Shown here: positions 32,565-40,898 of the stretch, one piece after another | Numbering within the stretch: position 1 is the stretch's first letter | Layout: each line of letters begins with the position of its first letter | DNA from: UMGS946 sp048421225 | GTDB lineage: Bacteria; Bacillota; Clostridia; Christensenellales; CAG-138 | Reading direction: 5' to 3' | Assembly (NCBI GenBank): GCA_048421225.1 | Contig: DBFNRV010000056.1 | Location: 1 to 48,538, forward strand | DNA length: 48,538 nucleotides | Translations under genes and position numbers: made by a program | Notes under the pieces: generated by a model | Seen by the model: the letters and a program-made list of their open reading frames with translations, nothing else | The model's database searches: none | What the model was told of the DNA's origin: nothing

Positions 32565-34064
32565 TCAATTTTTATCGCCATTAAGCGCGTCCCTCGGCGC
32601 CTGCTGTGCGTTAGCCCGCTTCTTGACCTGTGCGGCGCGCTTCAGGGTGAAGGTAAAGCAGGCGCCTTCACCTACGCTGGACTCGGCGAATATATCCTGG
32701 CCATGCTGTTCCAAAATGCGCCTGACTATTGATAATCCAAGGCCTGTACCGGACGTGTTTGACGGCGTATGCGCTTTTTCCGCCTTATAAAACCTGTCAA
32801 AGACATAGGGCAGATCCTCTTTGGAAATTCCCGCTCCATTGTCCTTTACGCTGACATAACAGGTGTCGCCGTTAAACCTAGTCTTTACAGTAAGAACGCC
32901 TCCATCGGGGGAAAACTTTATCGCATTGTCGACAAGGTTTCTTATAACCTGGGTTATTCTGTCCCTGTCGGCCTTTACCCCGCTGTGGCTTTTGGCAAGC
33001 TCAAGCCGCATGTCGATGTTTTTAGCGTTTATCTGCGCCTCAAATGTTATCAGCGTCCTAACAAGAAGCTCGTTTATGTCGAATACAGTTATATTCAATG
33101 CGCTTTGGCCCGATTCTATGCGCGCAAGATCCAGCAGGTCGTTTACCATAGACGTCATGCGTCTGTTCTCGGACAATACAATATTAAGGTATTTACCGTA
33201 TTCCTCCTGCGGGATCGTACCGTCGCTCATTGCCTCGAGAAACCCTCTCATTGAGGTCAAGGGGGACCTCAGCTCGTGTGAAACGTTGGCTACAAAGCTG
33301 CGCCGCGCCTGCTCCAGCGTGTTGAGTTCATCCGCCATATGGTTAAAACTGCGCCCTAGCTGGCTAACCTCATCCTGTCCACGCATATCAACCCTCGCGT
33401 CAAAGTCGCCGTGGGAAAACCGCATTACCGTATTGTTCATCAGTTTGATGGGACGCGTAATTATGTTGGTTATGTAAAAAACGGCAAGCGTCGCAAAAAA
33501 TACAGCAATCAGCGCCGACAATAAAATATCCATATATACCTGGGTAATCGACTCATACAAACCCGTCATATCGATATGCATAAAGATTACCCCCAGAGCA
33601 TTGCCATCGTCGTCCTTTATGGTTTGAAACACAGTCATGGTAGGAAAAGAAACCAGATTTGAGAACATGTCCATAACTATTGAAGTTCCGCCCGAGGCCA
33701 TAATCGTTTCAGTTTCCTTGCTCAGATCCACTTCGTCGCATGACGCCCATTTGTTTCGGGAGTCCTCGTCAAAAAAAGAAACCTTCCCCAGCGAGGGGTC
33801 GGTAAATCTGAGCTGAATAAACGAATTATACTGCCGCGCGCTGTTAGTAAGCTGCTCCACCGCAACCGCGCGCCTCTCCTCGTTTGCATAACGGGACGCT
33901 ACAACCGTGGCAAGCGCGCTGCATTCGCGCCGCATCTCCATTTCCCTTTCTGAAACGTACCGCCCGCGGAAAATGCCCGCCATCGTTACGCCCAGCACAA
34001 TAAGCATGCCGAGGGCAAGGGCGAGATATATCGTGAGCATTTTGGAAAAAAGCGTCTTAAACAT
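32565..34064 (-). CDS. Sensor histidine kinase
   Basis: A 499-residue protein. Membrane helix 1 (9-30), an extracytoplasmic sensor (31-178), membrane helix 2 (about 179-203), a HAMP domain (about 200-252, ITRPIKLMNNTVMRFSHGDF), the HisKA domain with phospho-acceptor His263 (SHELRSPLTSM), and HATPase with N box IRNLVDNAIKFSPDG, DNGAGI and TGLGLSIV. It signals to the response regulator upstream (32 bases away). The stimulus is unknown; adjacency to the HtrA gene suggests envelope stress (inference). Confidence 0.94.
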   Translation of the reverse strand: MFKTLFSKMLTIYLALALGMLIVLGVTMAGIFRGRYVSEREMEMRRECSALATVVASRYANEERRAVAVEQLTNSARQYNSFIQLRFTDPSLGKVSFFDEDSRNKWASCDEVDLSKETETIMASGGTSIVMDMFSNLVSFPTMTVFQTIKDDDGNALGVIFMHIDMTGLYESITQVYMDILLSALIAVFFATLAVFYITNIITRPIKLMNNTVMRFSHGDFDARVDMRGQDEVSQLGRSFNHMADELNTLEQARRSFVANVSHELRSPLTSMRGFLEAMSDGTIPQEEYGKYLNIVLSENRRMTSMVNDLLDLARIESGQSALNITVFDINELLVRTLITFEAQINAKNIDMRLELAKSHSGVKADRDRITQVIRNLVDNAIKFSPDGGVLTVKTRFNGDTCYVSVKDNGAGISKEDLPYVFDRFYKAEKAHTPSNTSGTGLGLSIVRRILEQHGQDIFAESSVGEGACFTFTLKRAAQVKKRANAQQAPRDALNGDKN

Positions 34065-34095
34065 TAATTCGTCTCATACAAAATGGAGCGCTAAT

Positions 34096-34782
34096 TCAGC
34101 CTTCATCCTTTGAAGCCTCAAACTTATAGCCTACGCTCCATATCGTTTTTATCTCCCAGCCCTTTGCATCGGCTAGCTTTTCACGAATTCTCTTTATATG
34201 CACGTCTATGGTCCTTGAATCCCCATAGTAGTCAAAGCCCCATACCTGCTCCAAAAGCTGCTCCCTGGTAAACACCTTTCCCTCGTGCGCAGCCAGAAAG
34301 TGAAGCACTTCCAGCTCCTTTGGAGGCATTTCTACGCGCTTTCCATTGAGCCTGACCTCATATGTTTCAAGTGAAACGGAAAGGTTGCCGTATGCAATAT
34401 TGTGATCCTGTTCGTTTCCAGACGACCGGCGCAGCACCGCTTTTACCCTTGCGATCAGCTCTTTAGCGTCAAAAGGCTTGACAATATAATCGTCGGCGCC
34501 CTGTTCCAGGCCCTGTATCCTATCCATAGTATCGCCCTTTGCGGTAAGCATGATTACCGGAACGTCGCTATGTTTCCGGAGTTCTGAAAGCACCTCCCAC
34601 CCGTCCTTGCCCGGAAGCATTACGTCAAGGATTACCATAGCGGGGTTGCATGAGGCGAACGCCTCCGCGGCAAGGTCGCCGCGCTCACACGTATGGACAG
34701 TAAATCCAGCCTTTGTGAGATACATCTCAATGATGGCCAGTATATTTTTATCATCGTCTATAACAAGTATAATGTTTTCCAT
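34096..34782 (-). CDS. OmpR/PhoB-family response regulator
   Basis: A 228-residue protein. The receiver domain has the acidic pair IDDDKN, phospho-acceptor Asp53 (ILDVMLPGKDG), the switch Thr (IMLTAK) and Lys (IVKPF). The C-terminal winged helix contains VEMPPKELEVLHFLAAHEGK and SRTIDVHIKRIREKL. GAGAGGCGCC precedes the ATG. It is first in the two-component operon. Confidence 0.95.
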   Translation of the reverse strand: MENIILVIDDDKNILAIIEMYLTKAGFTVHTCERGDLAAEAFASCNPAMVILDVMLPGKDGWEVLSELRKHSDVPVIMLTAKGDTMDRIQGLEQGADDYIVKPFDAKELIARVKAVLRRSSGNEQDHNIAYGNLSVSLETYEVRLNGKRVEMPPKELEVLHFLAAHEGKVFTREQLLEQVWGFDYYGDSRTIDVHIKRIREKLADAKGWEIKTIWSVGYKFEASKDEG

Positions 34783-34838
34783 GGCGCCTCTCTATTTTTA
34801 ATATTTTTCAGTTGCCCGATTAATTAACGTATCCATAG

Positions 34839-35273
34839 CTAAACGGGTTTTACCTCTATGCCTTCCCTTTTAAGCAGCGCGGCGGTAACCCCGTCGCCTT
34901 CCCGTAGCGTACCGGTAAAACTGCCGTCGTATATTTCCCCGGCCCCACAGGAAGGACTTTTCGACTTCAGCAGCGCGGTCCTGGCTCCAGCGGACTTTGC
35001 CATTTCAAGCGCGGCGTATGCCCCTTGAAGGAATTGTTCCGTTACATCCCTGCCGCGCAAATCCTTCACTCTGGCATGGCCGTTTAATACGTCTTCCCCG
35101 TCCCCCTCCGATATCTCTGCCGGAGGACGTGGGATTTCAAGCCCTCCGAGGCATTCGGGACATATCTCCACGAAATCATCGGCCTCGAGCAACTTTATAA
35201 CCTCTCGGTTGGGCTTAGAGCCGCCGTCATATCTGCACTTATGCCCCAACAGGCATCTGGATACAATTATCAT
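34839..35273 (-). CDS. DUF523 family protein
   Basis: A 144-residue protein. It starts MIIVSRCLLGHKCRYDGGSK, with the paired cysteines of DUF523, followed by ICPECLGGLEIPRPP and LLKSKSPSCGAGEIYDG. The conserved Cys and Asp suggest a metal-binding or thiol enzyme, but the family function is not known. The site GGGGTAAAGAT is only a moderate ribosome binding site. It lies 56 bases upstream of the response regulator in the same orientation. Confidence 0.88.
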   Translation of the reverse strand: MIIVSRCLLGHKCRYDGGSKPNREVIKLLEADDFVEICPECLGGLEIPRPPAEISEGDGEDVLNGHARVKDLRGRDVTEQFLQGAYAALEMAKSAGARTALLKSKSPSCGAGEIYDGSFTGTLREGDGVTAALLKREGIEVKPV

Positions 35274-35391
35274 ATATCTTTACCCCAGCGATATACAAGC
35301 TATATCGAATTAATTCAAAAAGTTTTTACATATGTGCGTCTTTTTCGCCTTATTCAATGCGCATATTTAAATCACCCCTAACCCCGCATCC

Positions 35392-37737
35392 TTACTTTTT
35401 CAACACAACGGCAGTTACGCCGGCGTCGCCCTCGCCATACGCTCCCTGCCTGTAGCTATCGACAAGCCTGTGGGTGCGTAGATAGTTCTGAACGCCTGTC
35501 CTAAGCGCCCCCGTACCCTTTCCATGGATAATCGTTACCTCGTTTAACCCGTTCATAGCGGCGTTTTCAAGATAGCGGTCAACCTCAATAAGGGCCTCGT
35601 CAACCAGCATTCCCCTTACATCAAGGGTTAGGCCTACAGGCTGTTTTTCAAGCGTTATCTTTTGCTTGACCGTATCCTTCCTCTCGGGCTTTGCCATTCG
35701 AAGATCGCTCAGCTTGACGTTGAGCTTCATTATGCCCACCTGAACCTGAATTTCCCCCTTTGTATCGACTGAAAGCACGGTGCCCCGCTTATCAAGGCTT
35801 ACTATCAAAACATCGTCGCCCGGTTTAACCGATTTTGGCGGTTCGCCCAAGTCCTTGGGTTTGCTTTCCTCCACATCAAGCAGCTTGCCCTCCTGCCTGC
35901 GCATCTCATCCCTGCTATCCTGTATTATCCTGTCCGCTGCGCTTTGGTCGATGGCCTTTATCGACCGTATGTTGGCGATCAGCTTTTCCATCTCACGCCT
36001 TGTGTCCTGAACCAGCCGCTTCGCCTCCTCGCGCGCCTTTGCCTGATAGCCGCGTTTCGCGTCGTCGAGCTTTCTTCTCTCCTTCTCCGCCTCATCCCTC
36101 AGCGCGTCCAGCTCGGCCCGCGCCTGTTCGGCAAGCCTTCTCTCCTGCTCCGCTATCCTGCGCTGAGACTCGGCGCCCGATATTACATCTTCAAAGCGTA
36201 TATCCTCACTTTTGAGGAATTTCCTTGCCCTCTCAATTACAAATTCATCAAGCCCCAACCGCTTCGATATCTCAAAGGCGTTGGATTTTCCAGGTATGCC
36301 TATGAATAGTCTGTATGTCGGACAAAGCCTGTCTATATCAAACTCCATGGAGGCGTTTTCCATGCCCGCGCGCGCAAGGGCGAACGCCTTGATTTCGCTG
36401 TAGTGTGTGGTTGCAAGGGTTACAGTACCCCTTTCATGCAGCGATTCAAGAATGCTCATGGCCAACGCGGCGCCCTCAACAGGGTCGGTTCCCGCCCCCA
36501 GCTCGTCCAGCAGCGCCAGAGAACCGGAATCAGCATTGTTCAATATATCGACAAGCCTCGTCATATGGGATGAAAACGTTGAAAGCGACTGCTCTATCGA
36601 CTGCTCGTCTCCTATATCGGCGTATACATTGCTAAACACCGCAAGCTCTGTGCCCACATCGGCTGGAACGAACATCCCCGATTGGGCCATCAGCGTAAAC
36701 AGCCCTACGGTCTTGAGTGTAACGGTTTTTCCGCCGGTATTGGGCCCCGTTATAATTAGGGTCTTAAAGTCCCGCCCAAGCCATATATCTATTGGCACCG
36801 CAGTTTCCTTAGGCAGCAGCGGATGCCTTGCGCGCACTATCCTTATGCTCCCCTCGCCGTTCATCTCAGGCCGTACCGCCCTCATATCCCTGGCAAGCGC
36901 CGCCTTGGCGAACCTTAGGTCTATTTCCCCGATCAGGATGAGCGCCTCGTAGATATCGTTTCCATATGGGGCAACCATTGCCGTAAGCTCTGTTAAAATT
37001 CGTTCCACCTCATCCCGCTCCTCGGCCATGAGACGCTTATACGAATTTCCGAGTTCCACTACGGCTGACGGTTCGATAAAAAGGGTTTGGCCGCTTCCGG
37101 ACCTGTCATGCACAAGGCCCGGAATCTGCCGCTGGTTCTCCTGCTTTACAGGTATGACAAACCGTCCGTTGCGCATCGTAATGATAGGCTCCTGCAGATA
37201 TTTTTGGTATGTCGACGATCTGATCATGCTGTTTAGCTTTTCGCGAACGCGCTCATTTACCACCTTTATCTCCCGCCTAATCCTGGAAAGCGCGGGAGAA
37301 GCCCCATCAAACATTTCTTCCTCGTTGAGTATGCATCTCTTTATCTCGTCCTCAATGAACAGGTATGACGGCAGATTTACCGCCATCGCTTGCAGCCTGG
37401 GCTGCGCATCCTCCTTTGTCAGCGACGTTTTTGCTACGCGTATAGCTCTCAAGCATGAGGCTATGCACAGCAGCTCATGCATGGACAGGCACGCCACCGC
37501 GCGGATACGTTTAAGCGCGTCGCGCATATCCGGAAAATCGTCTATCGGCGAATGGCCAAGCTTATACAGCAGCGCCTCAGCCTCCGCCGTCAGCTCCAGT
37601 TCGCCGCGAATCTCGTTTTTATCGCTAGATGGACGCAGCTTTGCCGCGTTTTCCTTCCCCACGCAGCATTTGGCGTGCGCGCCCAGCATCGAGAGTATTT
37701 TGTCGTATTCCAGTGTTTCAAGCAATCTTTTATTCAT
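35392..37737 (-). CDS. mutS2: Endonuclease MutS2
   Basis: A 781-residue protein of family length. It has the MutS core without the mismatch-recognition domain, a Walker A GPNTGGKTVTLKTVG near residue 330, Walker B LALLDELGAGTDPVEG, and a long coiled coil (about 520-630, rich in E, R and A). A C-terminal Smr domain follows (LDVRGMLVDEALIEVDRYLE, IIHGKGTGALRTGV). MutS2 was linked to recombination control and, in Bacillus, to rescue of collided ribosomes. AAGGAGGCAGGA precedes the ATG. It follows the U32 peptidase gene by 23 bases. Confidence 0.96.
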   Translation of the reverse strand: MNKRLLETLEYDKILSMLGAHAKCCVGKENAAKLRPSSDKNEIRGELELTAEAEALLYKLGHSPIDDFPDMRDALKRIRAVACLSMHELLCIASCLRAIRVAKTSLTKEDAQPRLQAMAVNLPSYLFIEDEIKRCILNEEEMFDGASPALSRIRREIKVVNERVREKLNSMIRSSTYQKYLQEPIITMRNGRFVIPVKQENQRQIPGLVHDRSGSGQTLFIEPSAVVELGNSYKRLMAEERDEVERILTELTAMVAPYGNDIYEALILIGEIDLRFAKAALARDMRAVRPEMNGEGSIRIVRARHPLLPKETAVPIDIWLGRDFKTLIITGPNTGGKTVTLKTVGLFTLMAQSGMFVPADVGTELAVFSNVYADIGDEQSIEQSLSTFSSHMTRLVDILNNADSGSLALLDELGAGTDPVEGAALAMSILESLHERGTVTLATTHYSEIKAFALARAGMENASMEFDIDRLCPTYRLFIGIPGKSNAFEISKRLGLDEFVIERARKFLKSEDIRFEDVISGAESQRRIAEQERRLAEQARAELDALRDEAEKERRKLDDAKRGYQAKAREEAKRLVQDTRREMEKLIANIRSIKAIDQSAADRIIQDSRDEMRRQEGKLLDVEESKPKDLGEPPKSVKPGDDVLIVSLDKRGTVLSVDTKGEIQVQVGIMKLNVKLSDLRMAKPERKDTVKQKITLEKQPVGLTLDVRGMLVDEALIEVDRYLENAAMNGLNEVTIIHGKGTGALRTGVQNYLRTHRLVDSYRQGAYGEGDAGVTAVVLKK

Positions 37738-37760
37738 TCCTGCCTCCTTGGCCGGTATGG

Positions 37761-39854
37761 TTAAAGTACATTTCTCTGCCAGTGTCCGCGTGTCGCTCCC
37801 TTCGGCGCTTCAATATTGCCGGTTTCCCCGTTGCGCGCCCTGGCAGCGTCGCTTATGATCTTTGATACAAGCCCCGGACTTTCATCATAAAATGAAAGGA
37901 CCCACGCGCCAACTCCCCTCAGTTCCGTCGCCCTGTCAATAATATATGTAGGGTTACAGTTCAGCATCCTTACGACGCAGCCCCCGCCCAAGGCTGTATT
38001 TATCAGCGGAAACCGCCTTCCGTCGCCGTCCGTAACCTCTCCCGCTATGCCGCCGCAGCCCAGGCAGCCCTTATGCTCCTTAACAGGGCAATGGGAAAGA
38101 TGCATGAGCACGGTTCTCCCATATACGAAAACCGCCGCCGGCATCCTTTTCAAAATATCGCGCAGCTGCGGCCTAGACAGCTCCTGAGAAAGCGTTGAGC
38201 GATCCACACCCATACTCTCCATCAATTTCAATGAGCTTATATTGAACAGGTTCATACCCGCGCCAGCCATACAAAAACCGCTTTTTTTGGCCATATCAAG
38301 CTGACCTAAGTTGTTTATCTCAATTCCATCGAGTTTTTTCGGATCAATAAGCCTCTCTATGCCGTTATAATCATTCTCATTCAGCGTCACCGCGGGCAGC
38401 GCCAGCAGGAGCTTCTTGCCCTTCTCCCTGATAAACTGCAGCTGCTCTATAGCTTGTATCCCATATTTAATGGGATCAATTATTATTTCATCGGCTCCGG
38501 CCTCATCCGCCGCTTCCGCCTGATCGGCATTAATTATTCTGGCGGCGATCTTAGGCGGCAAATCATACATGTTCACCCCGTCATATTCGGGGATGGATAT
38601 TTCCGGCGCCTTTCTTTTTAGGCAAAGCGGCTTTTTCAGCAGTTCGCAAGCCTCCCGCCTCATCGCATTTATTTCAGACGCGGGCATAAAGGCGCTGTCG
38701 TCCATGTCAACTGCAATGGATTCGGCATAAAACGGCGTATCCCCTAGCCTGTCCAGCCGCTGGATGTAAGCCTCACGCTTTTTGGGATTAATGGCGGTCT
38801 GAACGGGGTTCCCAGTCACATTCACCGACGCTTTAGCCCCAGCGGCAACTATAAGGCCCGCCGGCATGCCTATGCGCATTGACAACCGCATGGACACTCC
38901 AGTCCTTCTCCGCTCTCCCGAATAGGTGGATTTTACTCTTTTAAGCAATGCATTCCCAGGCTCAGCGGCGTTTTTGGCTCCGGTTATAACACCGTCGCCG
39001 TAATAATAGCCTGTGGTATGCCCCCTGCTGAATATTCCCTCAACGTCTTTTAAAAGATCGATTAATCCCTCTTTTGTGGTCCCGTCAATAGCGGCCCTGT
39101 ACGCCCGTGTTACGGACGCCACATACTCCGGTCGCTTCATCCTGCCCTCCAGCTTTATGCAGCGCGCTCCCGCTTCAATTAGATCCTTAACCCGCATAAG
39201 CATGCATAGGTCCGCGGGGCTGAGACAGCAATCGGTTTGACGCGGATATCCCGCAACCGACGCCGGTTTTCGGCAGGGCTGTGCGCACATGCCCCTGTTG
39301 CCGCTACGCTCTCCAGCCATCGAGGAATAGAGGCAGCCCCCTGAAAAGCTCATGCAAAGCGCTCCATGGGCAAAGGCCTCTATCTCCACTCCCGTTTCCG
39401 CATTGCTGAGCCCGCGCAGCCCATCCAGGCTCACTTCCCGTGAGATTACCGCCCGCCGCAATCCCAGCCTGCGGCACGCCCTAAGCCCGCCTTCAGTATG
39501 CACGCCCATCTGCGTGCTCGCATGAAGCTCCAACTCCGGAATACGCCTACTAAGCTCTGATATCAGGCCCATGTCCTGTACAATCAGAGCATCCGCGCCG
39601 GTCCGGTATAAAAACTCGGCATATCTCAAAGCGCTTGCCATCTCGCGGTCAAACACCAGCGTATTCATCGTGACATATGCGCGCGCGCTCCTGATATGGC
39701 AGTAATCTATGGCGCGTTCCAATTCGGCGTCGTCGAAATTTTTTGCGTTCCTTCTAGCATTAAACATGGTCCCGCCCATGTAAACGGAATCCGCGCCGTT
39801 TTGAACGGCGGCAACCATGCTTTCATAACTCCCGGCGGGCGACAGCAGCTCCAT
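37761..39854 (-). CDS. U32 family peptidase with DUF3656 domain
   Basis: A 697-residue protein. It starts MELLSPAGSYESMVAAVQNG and has the U32 signature EAFAHGALCMSFSGGC with Cys-rich continuation (CLYSSMAGERSGNRGMCAQP). A long DUF3656 region follows (about 380-500), then a second Cys cluster near the end (CPVKEHKGCLGCGG). Members of this group (RlhA, TrhP) hydroxylate RNA rather than cut protein, so the peptidase name may mislead. GGAAGGATAAGAACA precedes the ATG, 5 bases after the stop of the solute-binding protein gene. Confidence 0.93.
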   Translation of the reverse strand: MELLSPAGSYESMVAAVQNGADSVYMGGTMFNARRNAKNFDDAELERAIDYCHIRSARAYVTMNTLVFDREMASALRYAEFLYRTGADALIVQDMGLISELSRRIPELELHASTQMGVHTEGGLRACRRLGLRRAVISREVSLDGLRGLSNAETGVEIEAFAHGALCMSFSGGCLYSSMAGERSGNRGMCAQPCRKPASVAGYPRQTDCCLSPADLCMLMRVKDLIEAGARCIKLEGRMKRPEYVASVTRAYRAAIDGTTKEGLIDLLKDVEGIFSRGHTTGYYYGDGVITGAKNAAEPGNALLKRVKSTYSGERRRTGVSMRLSMRIGMPAGLIVAAGAKASVNVTGNPVQTAINPKKREAYIQRLDRLGDTPFYAESIAVDMDDSAFMPASEINAMRREACELLKKPLCLKRKAPEISIPEYDGVNMYDLPPKIAARIINADQAEAADEAGADEIIIDPIKYGIQAIEQLQFIREKGKKLLLALPAVTLNENDYNGIERLIDPKKLDGIEINNLGQLDMAKKSGFCMAGAGMNLFNISSLKLMESMGVDRSTLSQELSRPQLRDILKRMPAAVFVYGRTVLMHLSHCPVKEHKGCLGCGGIAGEVTDGDGRRFPLINTALGGGCVVRMLNCNPTYIIDRATELRGVGAWVLSFYDESPGLVSKIISDAARARNGETGNIEAPKGATRGHWQRNVL

Positions 39855-39859
39855 TGTTC

Positions 39860-40723
39860 TTATCCTTCCGAGTCCTCGTTGTCCGGAAGCGTAAAAAGCC
39901 CATGCCTTTCAATCATGCTCTTAAGCTCCCCGCTTTCCATCATGTCATATATCATCATGTCGGCAATCTGTACGAGCGCCGGAGAATCCGTGCTGCTTGC
40001 GATTGCGTAGTTTACCGTTCCAAGCGTCGTACCCTGCATGTTCAGGCCGTGTTCTTCCCTGTACCTTATATAGTGGGCTCCCGTAAGGGATATCCCCTCA
40101 ACAACTCCTTTGTCAAGGGCTTCGAGCATATCCGGATACGATGCAAAAGCGCTTATGGAAATCCCCCTATCGCGATTAGCCTCGGTATATGCTTTAAGGG
40201 CCGTTTCGCCCGGCGTTCCCTTTACATAGCCAATGGACATGCCGTCGATTGACCGGCCTTCCTCTCCTGCCTTTACCGCAACCCAAACCGGATCAACATA
40301 GTAGGTCCCCGAATAGACGCAGCTTGAATATCCATCCTTGCGCATCATGCAAATTGCCACGTCGATTGAACCGTCGTCCAGCTTGGCCGTAACCGTTTTG
40401 GCCGTTACCGGAACCAGCTCAAGGGCGGAGGCCAAATCCCAATCCGGCAATATATACGATACGAGCCTGTTGGCCAGTTCGACCTCAAGTCCCTCCCCAT
40501 CAAAGCCCAGGCCGGGCATATCGGTACGCACCCCCACCCTTAATACGCCCCGATTTTCAATAGACTTTATCTCCGCGGATTCAAGAAGCATGGGCTCGGG
40601 GTTGAAAACCAAAACGGCCAGCGCTATCGCCGCCAAAACCACAGCGCACCCGACAACGATTTTTGCGCGCCGTTTGCCCTTATCCCCTTTAAAAAAATAC
40701 GGTATGCGCCGTTTCAACATCAT
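39860..40723 (-). CDS. Membrane-anchored solute-binding protein (SBP_bac_3 type)
   Basis: A 287-residue protein. An uncleaved-looking N-terminal membrane helix (KIVVGCAVVLAAIALAVLVF) is preceded by a basic stretch. A two-lobe amino-acid-binding domain follows: VLRVGVRTDMPGLGFDGEG, LDDGSIDVAICMM, YYVDPVWVAVK and KGTPGETALKAY. No transporter genes follow, so it may act as a sensor or an orphan binding protein. The ATG at 40723 has TGAGGT 8 bases upstream. A longer frame begins with TTG at 40801, at the predicted transcription start, and is rejected. Confidence 0.75.
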   Translation of the reverse strand: MMLKRRIPYFFKGDKGKRRAKIVVGCAVVLAAIALAVLVFNPEPMLLESAEIKSIENRGVLRVGVRTDMPGLGFDGEGLEVELANRLVSYILPDWDLASALELVPVTAKTVTAKLDDGSIDVAICMMRKDGYSSCVYSGTYYVDPVWVAVKAGEEGRSIDGMSIGYVKGTPGETALKAYTEANRDRGISISAFASYPDMLEALDKGVVEGISLTGAHYIRYREEHGLNMQGTTLGTVNYAIASSTDSPALVQIADMMIYDMMESGELKSMIERHGLFTLPDNEDSEG

Positions 40724-40807
40724 GAATGTAAACCTCATAGGCAGGGCAAACGCGTATATTTCAAAGTCGCGTTTTGCCCCTATAACCATGAATTTTCCCA
40801 ATGCTTC

Positions 40808-40836
40808 ATTATATCAGCAGCATGGCGCATTGACAA
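40808..40836 (-). promoter_or_regulatory. Promoter of the solute-binding protein-U32-mutS2 operon
   Basis: On the minus strand, TTGTCA (40836-40831) and TATAAT (40813-40808) are separated by 17 bases. Its -35 overlaps the -35 of the divergent alaS promoter. Confidence 0.65.
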
Positions 40837-40859
40837 GGCGCACAGCGCTAAGGTATAAT
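40830..40859 (+). promoter_or_regulatory. Promoter of alaS
   Basis: A perfect TTGACA (40830-40835) and a perfect TATAAT (40854-40859) with 18-base spacing, 40 bases before the alaS ATG. Confidence 0.75.
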
Positions 40860-40898
40860 TTTTCGGATTGACAGATATATAAAGAGGTATTGTACGAC

